From Acidaminococcus fermentans DSM 20731 (GTDB lineage: Bacteria; Bacillota; Negativicutes; Acidaminococcales; Acidaminococcaceae), in the NCBI RefSeq assembly GCF_000025305.1, contig NC_013740.1, positions 434,001 to 498,000 of the forward strand: 64,000 nt of DNA. Direction: 5' to 3'. Position 1 is the stretch's first letter; each line of letters begins with the position of its first letter. The position numbers and the translations under genes are program-made. Shown here in pieces: positions 23,367 through 30,277 of the stretch. The notes beneath the pieces are model-generated. The model saw nothing but the letters and a program-made list of their open reading frames with translations. It ran no database searches and was not told the origin of the DNA.

Positions 23367-25304
23367 ATGCGGAAAAGGAAGCTGCTGTGGGGAGGGGTCC
23401 CCGCTCTGGTGCTGCTGGTTTGTACGGCGGTCCAGGCGGCACCTCAGAAAATCGTGATTACGGCCACCCGGAACGCCACCGGGGAGGACCGGGTGCCGGC
23501 CGGGGTGACGGTGCTGACGCCAAAAGACTGGGAAAAGACCGGGGCCCTGACGGTACGGGATGCCCTGGAGCGGGTCCCGGGCCTGAACGTGGTGGAAGGG
23601 GGCATGACCGGCAATAAGGTGTCCCTGCGGGGTATGGGCAATGGCAGTACCCTGATCCTGGTGGACGGACGGCGACTGGCCGGCGAAGATTCGCCCCAGA
23701 CCATGAATGTGTACGAACTGAACCGGCTGAACCTGGATCGGGTGCGACGCATCGAAGTGGTGCGGGGTGCGGCTTCAGCCATGTACGGCAGTGATGCCAT
23801 GGGTGGCATCATCCAGATTTTCACCCGGAAGCCCGGCCGGGCGGGGGGCTATGCCGGCACCCGGATCGGTACCCGGGAAAAAACGGTGTACGGTGGCGTG
23901 TCCACGGGCAAGGTGGGCAAGCTGGACCTTTCCGTCGACGCCAAGCTCCAGGACCTGCGGAAAATGACCAACGGGGGTTATTCCAATTTCTACGGACCCC
24001 GGCGGTTCCTGGACATTACGGGGACGTATCGGTTCGACAGCAGTCGCAGCCTGGAATTCGGGGCTTCGTACCTGCGGGAGCAGTTGCGCCAGGATACGGC
24101 GGCGGGAAAGCTGCCCATGCACGGCTACAGCTCCGTGGCCAGCCGGGAATGGAACGACAACAACCGACAGGACTACCACCTGCGCTACAGCGGTAGCGAT
24201 GCCCGGAATGATTACAATGTACTGTTGTACACCAACCGGCTGGGAAAGGAGTCCCACACGGCCACGCCCCTGCTGGGACGGGATTTCGACCACAGTGAAT
24301 ACCGGACCTGGGGCGCGGAATTCAAAAATGCATATACGGCCAGTGACCGGCACATCCTGACCTACGGGGCGGAATACAGGAAGGAAAAGGCCGGGGGCAC
24401 CCGCATGGGCCGGGGCACCGGGGACTACCGGCTGGAATGGTCCGGCGGCCAGGCCAAGCCCTGGTCTTCGGCCCAGGTGGAGACCAGCGGGGCCTACCTG
24501 CAGGATGAGTGGGACCTGGGCGGCAATGTGTATTTCGTGCCCGGGCTCCGGTACGACCATTATCAGAGCTTCGGTGGCCGCTGGTCGCCCAGGGCCGGGC
24601 TCACCTGGAAGATGACACCGGGCCTGTCCGTGAAGACCAATTACGGCTGGGGCTACCGGGCGCCCACCATCTTCGAGCTGTACGCCCGTATGGAACGGGC
24701 CATGGGCATGGTATACGAGGTGGACGGCAATCCGGACCTGCGGCCGGAAAAATCCCGGGACTTCGACTTCGCCCTGGAGATGCAGCGGGGCAAGAGCAGC
24801 GGCAGCGTGCGGTATTTCCACAATAAAATCGACGATATGATCCGGACCCATCTGCTGGGATTCTACGGCGGCCGGCTGCGGTATCAGTACGAAAATATCG
24901 ACAAGGCACAGACCCAGGGGGTGGAGGCCGAGGGGAAGTACGCCTTCGACCGCCACTGGAGCCTGGGGGCCGGGTACACGTATCTGGATGCGCGGAACCG
25001 GAAGGACCACAGCCGGCTGACGGGGGACGCCCGCACCAGCGGCAATGTGGAACTTTCCTGGAAGGACGGCGGGGCCCATCCCTGGACCCTGACCCTGGAC
25101 AACAGGTGGTACCGGGATTACCTGAACGACGACGGCAGGCAGTATACGTACAGCCTGACCGGGTTCCACGCCGTGAAGGACCTGGGGCACCGGACCACCC
25201 TGCAGCTGGGGGTGGACAACCTGTTCGACAAGAAGTTCGGACGGGAGGACCTGATGGGGCTGTACGGCCGCACCTGGGAAGCCGGGGTCGAGCTGAAATG
25301 GTAA
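23367..25304 (+). CDS. TonB-dependent outer-membrane receptor
   Basis: The protein has 645 residues. A signal peptide ends near VQA-APQ (about residue 23). The TonB box is KIVITATRN, the plug domain covers about 40-150 (VRDALERVPGLNVV, SLRGMGNGSTLILVDG, RIEVVRGAASAMYGSDAMGGIIQI), and the 22-strand barrel ends GVELKW. YRAP and NPDLRPE boxes match the FRAP/NPNL region common in heme receptors, but no histidine lies between them, so heme specificity is not assured. The gene looks intact, whereas the ABC and ExbB/ExbD genes downstream are broken. No strong Shine-Dalgarno; the ATG lies 5 bp after the previous stop. Confidence 0.92.
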   Translation: MRKRKLLWGGVPALVLLVCTAVQAAPQKIVITATRNATGEDRVPAGVTVLTPKDWEKTGALTVRDALERVPGLNVVEGGMTGNKVSLRGMGNGSTLILVDGRRLAGEDSPQTMNVYELNRLNLDRVRRIEVVRGAASAMYGSDAMGGIIQIFTRKPGRAGGYAGTRIGTREKTVYGGVSTGKVGKLDLSVDAKLQDLRKMTNGGYSNFYGPRRFLDITGTYRFDSSRSLEFGASYLREQLRQDTAAGKLPMHGYSSVASREWNDNNRQDYHLRYSGSDARNDYNVLLYTNRLGKESHTATPLLGRDFDHSEYRTWGAEFKNAYTASDRHILTYGAEYRKEKAGGTRMGRGTGDYRLEWSGGQAKPWSSAQVETSGAYLQDEWDLGGNVYFVPGLRYDHYQSFGGRWSPRAGLTWKMTPGLSVKTNYGWGYRAPTIFELYARMERAMGMVYEVDGNPDLRPEKSRDFDFALEMQRGKSSGSVRYFHNKIDDMIRTHLLGFYGGRLRYQYENIDKAQTQGVEAEGKYAFDRHWSLGAGYTYLDARNRKDHSRLTGDARTSGNVELSWKDGGAHPWTLTLDNRWYRDYLNDDGRQYTYSLTGFHAVKDLGHRTTLQLGVDNLFDKKFGREDLMGLYGRTWEAGVELKW

Positions 25305-25307
25305 GGA

Positions 25308-25342
25308 AAACAGGGGGTGTGGAAGTTCCACCCCCCTGTCAT
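25308..25342 (+). terminator. hairpin after the TonB receptor gene
   Basis: ACAGGGGG and CCCCCTGT flank TGTGG/CCAC to form a strong stem, but no T run follows. It belongs to the same hairpin family as 8801 and 31984. Confidence 0.45.
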
Positions 25343-25393
25343 ACGTCATACGCCGAAGGATAAAATTTGCCGGGGCAAATTTTAACAGAATAT

Positions 25394-25515
25394 ACCCTCC
25401 GGATACCTGGTTCGGACGTTCCTACGCATAAAAACGGAATTTGCGAAATCATGCGTAGGGTCTACCCGTAAGGGGAGACCGTCGCCAGGTCACCCGGAGG
25501 GTCATATTTTTTTTT
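25394..25515 (+). ncRNA. multi-helix structured RNA candidate ending in a T run
   Basis: Nested perfect helices can be read directly. P1 is ACCCTCCGG (25394-25402) with CCGGAGGGT (25494-25502). P2 is ACCTGG (25405-25410) with CCAGGT (25485-25490). GACG (25415-25418) pairs with CGTC (25480-25483). P3 is CCTACGCAT (25421-25429) with ATGCGTAGG (25451-25459). P4 is GTCT-A-CCC (25460-25467) capped by a GTAA tetraloop and closed by GGG-G-AGAC. A run of nine or more T residues follows at 25507. It may be an elaborate terminator of the receptor transcript, a riboswitch-like leader or an independent RNA. I cannot match it to a known family. Confidence 0.5.
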
Positions 25516-25542
25516 GACATTTTTTCTATGTGATGGTATAGT
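25514..25542 (+). promoter_or_regulatory. consensus promoter with palindromic -10
   Basis: TTGACA (25514-25519) and TATAGT (25537-25542) are separated by exactly 17 bp. ATGGTATA-GT-TATACCAT (25533-25550) is a perfect palindrome over the -10 and is a candidate operator. Confidence 0.75.
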
Positions 25543-25552
25543 TATACCATGT

Positions 25553-25574
25553 TTAGTTAGATTACACTAACTTA
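25553..25574. promoter_or_regulatory. TTAGTTAG-N6-CTAAC box 1
   Basis: TTAGTTAG-N6-CTAACTTA lies just downstream of the promoter. Two more boxes of the same form and spacing lie at 25618 and 25986. The half-site resembles the TTAGGTTAG half of DtxR/IdeR sites, with a wider spacer, so an iron- or manganese-dependent regulator is a guess. Confidence 0.5.
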
Positions 25575-25617
25575 TCGAGAATGACAAATGAATAAGTTAC
25601 TAGGTTATGCCACTGTA

Positions 25618-25638
25618 TAGTTAGGAGAAACTAATTTA
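25618..25638. promoter_or_regulatory. TTAGTTAG-N6-CTAAC box 2
   Basis: TAGTTAG-N6-CTAATTTA overlaps the Shine-Dalgarno (AGGAG) of the fragment beginning at 25638. Confidence 0.4.
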
Positions 25639-25975
25639 TGGGTAAAAAATGGATGGTATTGGGGGCGCTCTGCCTGCTGGCCCTGGGCCTGGGCAGCACT
25701 TGGATTTCACCGTACGGGATCTGGTGAGCTTTGGACGTGTACCCTACCAGAACTGGCACGGGGGCAATACGGAGAAAGATGACCGGGTGGTGGACTGAGC
25801 CATGGAAGTCAGCGACCGGATCGTAGTCATCAAGGACGGGAAAAAGTATGCGGAAGGGCCACCGGAAGAAATTATCACGCCCCGGATGATGAAGGAAGTC
25901 TACCAGGTGGACTGTGATGTGGTCAAACTGCCGGGACGGAAACGACCCGTCCTGGTGTATGGAGAAATCCGGTAA
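25638..25975 (+). pseudogene. remnant of an iron-siderophore/heme ABC transporter (FecCD-FecE type)
   Basis: The first 29 codons read like the N terminus of a FecCD permease (a hydrophobic LGALCLLALGLGS then ISP) and stop at 25727. In another frame, 25706-25795 encodes a piece of a FecE/FhuC-type ATPase (TVRDLVSFGRVPY), then a TGA, then 25802-25975 encodes the ATPase C terminus (SDRIVVIKDGKKYAEGPPEE, KEVYQVDCDVV). Walker A, the signature motif and Walker B are all missing, so at least two large deletions have joined these ends. The position between a TonB receptor and exbB fits a former iron or heme uptake operon. Confidence 0.75.
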
Positions 25976-25985
25976 ATAGTACCTA

Positions 25986-26008
25986 TTAGTTAGCTAAAAC
26001 TAACGTTA
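25986..26008. promoter_or_regulatory. TTAGTTAG-N6-CTAAC box 3
   Basis: TTAGTTAG-N6-CTAACGTTA lies 24 bp before the exbB start codon, so the box sits in the exbB leader. Confidence 0.5.
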
Positions 26009-26031
26009 AAAATACAGGAGGAACGACGTCT

Positions 26032-26684
26032 ATGAATCTGTTTGCAGCAGGAATCGATTATTTCATCAAAGGGGGCTGGGTCATGTGGCCCCTGCTGGTC
26101 TGCTCCATCGCTGCACTGGCCATTGGGGTGGAACGGACCCTGTACTTCCGGAAAGCGGACAGCGGACGGGGATTCACCGAGAAGTTCTGCACGTATATCG
26201 AAGAAAACAACTGGGATGCGGCCAAACAGCTGGCGGATACCACCCGGGGAGAAATTGTCAAACTGGCCACCATTGTCATGGCAGCCATGGAAATTATGAG
26301 TTCCTGGAAAATTTCATCAGCTACCGGGCAGAGCGGGCCCTGGACAAATTTGAACAGAACCTGCCCTATTTGAACATCATTGTGACGTTGGCACTGGTAC
26401 TGGGGCTTCTGGGCACGGTTACCCGGATGATGGGTGCCTTCAACCACATTACCCAGCGGATGGAAAATCCCATGGGGGTCACGGCCGGCCTGGCAGAAGC
26501 TTTGATCACCACCGTATTCGGACTGTGCATTTTCATTGTGGCCGTGTGCTTCCATGGATACTTTGAACGGCGGATGAAAATCATCACCCTGAACATCGAG
26601 GAAATGGGCAATACCCTGCTGGAAGCCGTGCGCAAGAAGGAAACCTGCAGCGTATGCTGCCATCCGGAACGGAGGCGGGCATGA
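26032..26684 (+). pseudogene. exbB: frameshifted exbB (MotA/TolQ/ExbB proton-channel family)
   Basis: The first part (26032 to about 26300) encodes an ExbB N terminus with its first membrane segment (GGWVMWPLLVCSIAALAIGVERTLYF). The reading then shifts frame. The second part encodes the rest (FEQNLPYLNIIVTLALVLGL, GLLGTV, GVTAGLAEALITTVFGLCIF). The switch is near 26290-26305 around GGAAATTATGAG and needs one base of indel. Without the shift the product would be a full-length ExbB of about 217 residues. AGGAGG precedes the ATG at 26032. The stop overlaps the next ATG (ATGA), as in intact exbB-exbD pairs. A sequencing error cannot be excluded. Confidence 0.8.
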
Positions 26685-27286
26685 TCAAGCTGAAGAAGCG
26701 GGGGAATCTGTCACCGGCTGCCACCACAAAGGAGCAGACCGCCATGTTCGCCTTCGGGAAGAAATACCTGGATGCCCTGGGGTACAAGCGGCTCAGCTTC
26801 TGTCACTGGGCCCGGAACAACCGGGAACGGAGCCTGTATAACACCCTGGCCCGGGGCGGAGTCCATCTGTTCCCCTTCGGCTGCGGGGCTGGAGGCCATG
26901 TGGACGGTATTTCCACCATGCTCCACCGGACCTTGCCCATGTACGAAAAAATGGTATCCGCCGGTCAGAAACCCCTTATGTTCCTCCAGCAGGAATCGCC
27001 TTATGCCCGGATCGCTGACCGGATCCAGGCTCAGCTGAACCAGTGCCGTCTGGATTTGGAGGACTTGGCCCGTATGGACAGCCGTCTTTCTGACCTCCAG
27101 TGGCTGGGTGACCTATGGGAAGAGTATGGGCTCTGGAAGCACAATGGATATCTGTATCATCTTACCGAAGCTGGACAGTTCTGGGAAGTGAACATGACCC
27201 AGACGGTCCTGGAATGTGTGGAACTGCTCATGGAAGGAGCGGAACAGGGGAAAGCAGCGGAGGCAAGGGTGGCGGAGCAGGGCTAA
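26681..27286 (+). pseudogene. exbD start fused to the C-terminal part of HutW/ChuW-like heme-utilisation protein
   Basis: The first residues, MIKLKKRG, look like an ExbD N terminus coupled to exbB through ATGA. No ExbD membrane segment or periplasmic domain follows. Instead, from about residue 25 the sequence (LGYKRLSFCHWARNNRERSL, HLFPFGCGAGGHVDG, AGQKPLMFLQQ) resembles the C-terminal half of radical-SAM heme-degrading HutW/ChuW proteins. The radical-SAM CxxxCxxC domain is absent. The simplest explanation is a deletion that joined exbD codon 8 or so to the middle of hutW, removing exbD, any tonB and the catalytic half. The frame is intact for 201 residues but is unlikely to be functional. 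Confidence 0.65.
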
Positions 27287-27491
27287 CGCTACCATTACTG
27301 CTGCCGCGTAACCCAGGCGCACGATATGAATCCAGCTGTTTTGTCAGCGGGGATTTTCGAAAGCGACATGTACCATTTAGTACTATGCCGCATTCGAAAA
27401 TCCCTGCTTTCGCGCATCTGACCTACTCTGACATCTTTTTTAGCGTGAGGCAGGGCATCTCAAATTTTCTTGAAAAATTTTAGAAAACCTG
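27287..27491. other. intergenic region with long imperfect hairpin
   Basis: GGGATTTTCGAA (27350-27361) and TTCGAAAATCCC (27393-27404) are perfectly complementary and separated by 31 bp, with AGC/GCT extending the stem. There is no strong T run. It separates the decayed uptake locus from the tRNA operon. Confidence 0.4.
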
Positions 27492-27520
27492 TTGACATTT
27501 TGTACCATCTTTTATATAAT
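27492..27520 (+). promoter_or_regulatory. consensus promoter of the tRNA operon
   Basis: TTGACA (27492-27497), a 17 bp spacer and TATAAT (27515-27520) form a perfect sigma-70-type promoter 33 bp before the first tRNA. Confidence 0.9.
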
Positions 27521-27552
27521 AACACTCGCAGCGCATGAGCGTCGCAAGAAAT

Positions 27553-27627
27553 TCCCCGATAGCTCAATGGTAGAGCACTCGACTGTTAATCGAGTTGTTG
27601 TAAGTTCGAGTCTTACTCGGGGAGCCA
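27553..27627 (+). tRNA. tRNA-Asn(GTT)
   Basis: The 75-nt cloverleaf has TCCCCGA/TCGGGGA acceptor arms, anticodon GTT at 27585-27587 in the loop CTGTTAA, T-loop GTTCGAGT and an encoded CCA. Confidence 0.97.
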
Positions 27628-27630
27628 AGT

Positions 27631-27705
27631 GGCCGGATGGTCAAGCGGTTAAGACACCGCCCTTTCACGGCGGTATCGGGGGTTCGATTCCCCCTCCGGT
27701 CACCA
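27631..27705 (+). tRNA. tRNA-Glu(TTC)
   Basis: The 75-nt cloverleaf has GGCCGGA/TCCGGTC acceptor arms, anticodon TTC at 27664-27666 in the loop CTTTCAC, and an encoded CCA. It starts three bases after the tRNA-Asn CCA. Confidence 0.97.
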
Positions 27706-27713
27706 CTTCTTTT

Positions 27714-27789
27714 GGGCGCTTAGCTCAGCTGGGAGAGCGTCTGCCTTACAAGCAGAATGTCAGCAGTTCGATCCTGTTAGCGCCCACCA
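27714..27789 (+). tRNA. tRNA-Val(TAC)
   Basis: The 76-nt cloverleaf has GGGCGCT/AGCGCCC acceptor arms, anticodon TAC at 27747-27749 and an encoded CCA. Confidence 0.97.
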
Positions 27790-27839
27790 TATTTTTTTTA
27801 CCCTTTTTTGCTTATAATCAAGTTGGCCTGTTTGTGCGA

Positions 27840-27916
27840 CGGGGCGTAGCTCAGTTTGGTAGAGCACCTGCCTTGGGAGCAGGGGGTCGTAGGTTCAAAT
27901 CCTGTCGCTCCGACCA
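27840..27916 (+). tRNA. tRNA-Pro(TGG)
   Basis: The 77-nt cloverleaf has CGGGGCG/CGCTCCG acceptor arms (one G-U), anticodon TGG at 27874-27876 and an encoded CCA. The 50-bp gap before it contains a TATAAT at 27813-27818 but no good -35. Confidence 0.97.
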
Positions 27917-27927
27917 ATTTTCACTTT

Positions 27928-28001
27928 GCGGGTGTAGCTCAATGGTAGAGCCCTAGCCTTCCAAGCTAGTTACGTGGGTTCGATTCCCATCACCCGCTCC
28001 A
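27928..28001 (+). tRNA. tRNA-Gly(TCC)
   Basis: The 74-nt cloverleaf has GCGGGTG/CACCCGC acceptor arms, anticodon TCC at 27960-27962 and an encoded CCA. Confidence 0.97.
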
Positions 28002-28009
28002 TTTTATTT

Positions 28010-28086
28010 GGCCCCGTAGCTCAGCTGGATAGAGCAACGGCCTTCTAAGCCGTGTGTCGAGTGTTCGAATCACTCCGGGGTCACCA
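28010..28086 (+). tRNA. tRNA-Arg(TCT)
   Basis: The 77-nt cloverleaf has GGCCCCG/CGGGGTC acceptor arms, anticodon TCT at 28044-28046 and an encoded CCA. Its 3' 44 nt recur with four differences at 30278-30321, which makes it a candidate attachment site. Confidence 0.97.
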
Positions 28087-28097
28087 CTTGAAACCAC

Positions 28098-28145
28098 AGA
28101 AGCTGTGAGAAAATGAGAAATCATTTTTCACAGCTTCTTTTTTAT
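28098..28145 (+). terminator. terminator of the tRNA operon
   Basis: AGAAGCTGTGA pairs with TCACAGCTTCT, and the stem continues with AAAATGA/TCATTTT around a GAAA loop. A TTTTTT run follows. A remnant of its 3' arm and T run is found after the tRNA fragment at about 30333-30352. Confidence 0.85.
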
Positions 28146-28157
28146 TTTATTTTTTTC

Positions 28158-28214
28158 ATATTGACAATCATCTATATTATGCTATACTGGTATCAGATAG
28201 ATAATAATCAATAT
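28158..28214. promoter_or_regulatory. promoter and inverted-repeat operator of the permease/ArsR operon
   Basis: TTGACA (28161-28166) and TATACT (28183-28188) have a 16 bp spacer. The promoter is bracketed by two arms (28158-28175 and 28197-28214) that are reverse complements at 15 of 18 positions, with core CATCTAT against ATAGATA. This would suit a dimeric ArsR/SmtB repressor encoded by the second gene. Confidence 0.65.
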
Positions 28215-28231
28215 GATGGAGGCAGAAAGAA

Positions 28232-29230
28232 ATGTGGACATTTATACAAAATGAAATCCTGGGAATGCAGTGGCTGAACCGTCTGATTGGGGCCGGTCTT
28301 GGGGCGGCAGGGATGGACCTGGGGTCTCGGCTGGGGGGCAGTGTGCAGTTTTTCTTGTACGATGTGATCAAGATCTCTGTATTGCTGGTAGTGCTGATTT
28401 TCTGTGTCTCCTATATCCAGAGCTACTTCCCGCCGGAACGAAGCCGACAGATCCTGGGCCGATTCCATGGGTTGGGTGCCAATCTGATTGGGGCCCTTCT
28501 GGGAACGGTGACACCGTTCTGCTCCTGCTCCTCCATTCCCCTTTTCATGGGATTTACCAGCGCCGGCTTGTCCCAGGGGGTTACCTTTTCTTTCCTGATT
28601 TCTTCTCCCATGGTAGATCTGGGGAGCCTGGTACTGCTGATGGGAGTATTCGGTTATAAAATCGCCCTGGCCTATGTGGTGATGGGACTGGTGATTGCCG
28701 TGGCCGGCGGGACTTTGATTGAACATCTCCATATGGAGGATCAGGTGGCGGATTTCATTCGGCAGGCCCGGATAGAAACCAGCCTGGCTCCGGAACATCT
28801 GACGGTCGGGCAGCGGACCGCTTTTGCCCGGGAGCAGGTGGAAAACACCTTCCGGAAAGTCTTTCCCTATATTCTCCTGGGGGTGGGCATCGGGGCAGTG
28901 ATCCATGAATGGGTTCCGGAACATCTGGTGACGGCTGTACTTGGGAGTCGGAACTCCTTTGGAGTGGTGCTGGCCACACTGGTGGGGGTACCCATGTATG
29001 CGGACATTTTCGGCACCATACCGGTGGCGGAGGCATTGCTGGGAAAAGGAGCCCAGCTGGGGACGGTACTGAGCTTCATGATGGCGGTGACCACCCTGAG
29101 CCTGCCCTCCATGATCATGCTGGGCAAGGCGGTGAAACCCAAACTGTTGCGGACGTTTGTGGCCATCTGTACGGCGGGAATCATTGCCGTAGGATATGGA
29201 TTCAATCTGTTCCAGGCCTGGCTGCTGTAA
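28232..29230 (+). CDS. UPF0718/ArsP-like permease
   Basis: This 332-residue polytopic membrane protein has about eight hydrophobic segments in two halves. The cysteine-rich TPFCSCSSIPLFMG motif (about residues 89-102) and GVPMYADIFGTIPV in the second half are typical of the DUF318 permease family. That family includes ArsP, which exports trivalent organoarsenicals. With an ArsR-type repressor and a small redox disulfide protein downstream, export of a thiophilic or metalloid compound is likely, but the exact substrate is not shown. GGAGG lies upstream of the ATG. Confidence 0.85.
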   Translation: MWTFIQNEILGMQWLNRLIGAGLGAAGMDLGSRLGGSVQFFLYDVIKISVLLVVLIFCVSYIQSYFPPERSRQILGRFHGLGANLIGALLGTVTPFCSCSSIPLFMGFTSAGLSQGVTFSFLISSPMVDLGSLVLLMGVFGYKIALAYVVMGLVIAVAGGTLIEHLHMEDQVADFIRQARIETSLAPEHLTVGQRTAFAREQVENTFRKVFPYILLGVGIGAVIHEWVPEHLVTAVLGSRNSFGVVLATLVGVPMYADIFGTIPVAEALLGKGAQLGTVLSFMMAVTTLSLPSMIMLGKAVKPKLLRTFVAICTAGIIAVGYGFNLFQAWLL

Positions 29231-29242
29231 GGAGGTGAAGAC

Positions 29243-29554
29243 ATGAATGCAATGGACGCGGCAGTAATCTGCAAGGCCCTGGGAGATTCCAACCGGATCC
29301 GAATCGTGGAGCTGCTGACCCAGGGGGAACTGTGTGGCTGCAAACTGCTGGAGTATTTTAACATTACCCAGCCTACCCTGTCCCACCATATGAAGGTACT
29401 GGCAGAATGTGGGTTGATCTGCAGCCGGAAGGAATGGAAGAATACCTATTATTCCCTGAACTGTGAAACTCTCACGGCATTCAGGAATTATATAGGAACG
29501 CTGACCTGCCGAAAAGGGAGAGCCTGCAGCTGCATGGATGAAAGCGGAAGATAG
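29243..29554 (+). CDS. ArsR/SmtB-family repressor
   Basis: This 103-residue winged-helix protein has ALGDSNRIRIVELL at the start and the recognition helix around TQPTLSHHMKVL. The ELCGCKL sequence matches the ELCxC metal-binding site of ArsR. Extra cysteines near the C terminus (CRKGRACSC) could also bind metal. It probably represses its own operon through the inverted repeat at 28158-28214. AAGGAGGTG precedes the ATG. Confidence 0.92.
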   Translation: MNAMDAAVICKALGDSNRIRIVELLTQGELCGCKLLEYFNITQPTLSHHMKVLAECGLICSRKEWKNTYYSLNCETLTAFRNYIGTLTCRKGRACSCMDESGR

Positions 29555-29580
29555 AAAGCAATAAGAAAGGATGAGAAAAT

Positions 29581-29811
29581 ATGGTTATTCAAGTCATGGG
29601 CGGAGGATGCAGCAAATGTGAAACGCTGCTGGAAAATGTCAAGGAAGCGGTGGCCCATACGGGGAAAACGGCGGAAATCCAATATGTTACGGATTTTGCC
29701 ATCATTGCCGGCAAGGGAATCATGAGTACTCCAGCTCTGGTTATTGATGGAAAGGTGGTTTCATCTGGACGCGTACTGAAGACCAAGGAAATCGAATCAC
29801 TCTTAGGTTGA
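29581..29811 (+). CDS. small thioredoxin-like redox disulfide protein
   Basis: This 76-residue protein matches the MTH895-type redox-active disulfide family. It has an early GGGCSKCETL with a CxxC pair at residues 9-12, and MSTPALVIDGKVVSSGRV with the cis-Pro loop. It often accompanies the DUF318 permease and an ArsR regulator and is presumed to reduce or shuttle the substrate. It shares the operon with the two preceding genes. Confidence 0.88.
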   Translation: MVIQVMGGGCSKCETLLENVKEAVAHTGKTAEIQYVTDFAIIAGKGIMSTPALVIDGKVVSSGRVLKTKEIESLLG

Positions 29812-29815
29812 AAAA

Positions 29816-29960
29816 TGATCTGTGTCCTGGGAGCAGGACTGAATCCGGAGCTGCTTGGGCAGGAAGATGCTCCAAAGATACAGGATGGAGTATGCTTCCT
29901 GCCTTTCCTGTTGCATTCATAGTATAACGGCCACGTGACACGTTATAAGGCGTCTGCCAT
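29816..29960. other. gene remnant region
   Basis: A 35-codon frame at 29816-29923 starts with an ATG a few bases after the thioredoxin stop and has no recognisable family or Shine-Dalgarno. I treat it as non-coding or a remnant. Confidence 0.25.
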
Positions 29961-30014
29961 TCAGAAAGCCTATGAAGATAACCGCAAGCACAGTTATCTT
30001 CATAGGCTTTCTGA
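29961..30014. repeat. perfect 22-bp inverted repeat
   Basis: The arms at 29961-29982 and 29993-30014 are exactly complementary over 22 bp with a 10-base loop (CGCAAGCACA). No T run follows, so it is not a standard terminator. It borders the IS30-like remnant. Confidence 0.8.
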
Positions 30015-30041
30015 GTAGATCAGCATTTCTCAATTATGTAC

Positions 30042-30250
30042 GTAAATGCTTTACAGGAGATGGCTGGTCATTGGACGCCTGTGTAGGATGCGCTGTCCTC
30101 AATGATGACTTAACTGGTCAGCAGATCTCCGATGTGGAGACCTGGTGTAACTGCCTCCCAAGAAAGGTCCTGGGGCATAAAAAACTGATGAAATATTCGA
30201 GGAGAAAATAGACCGAATCCACCAGGCTGCTGCCTGGTGGAGGGTGCCCA
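30042..30250 (+). pseudogene. IS30-like transposase remnant
   Basis: One frame reads GDGWSLDACVGCAVLN, then LTGQQISDVETWCNCLPRKV and LGHK. A one-base shift at the AAAAAA run (about 30179) continues KTDEIFEEKIDRIHQ. The block PRKVLG-K-T-DEIFEE resembles the end of IS30-family transposases, and DACVG resembles their middle. The catalytic core is deleted. No terminal repeats are recognisable. Confidence 0.5.
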
Positions 30251-30277
30251 ACTTGTAATTGCGATTCACCTGCTAAA

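Noticed and set aside
27492-27956. Plus-strand open frame of about 154 codons
   Set aside because: It runs through five tRNA genes and their promoter and cannot be a real protein gene.
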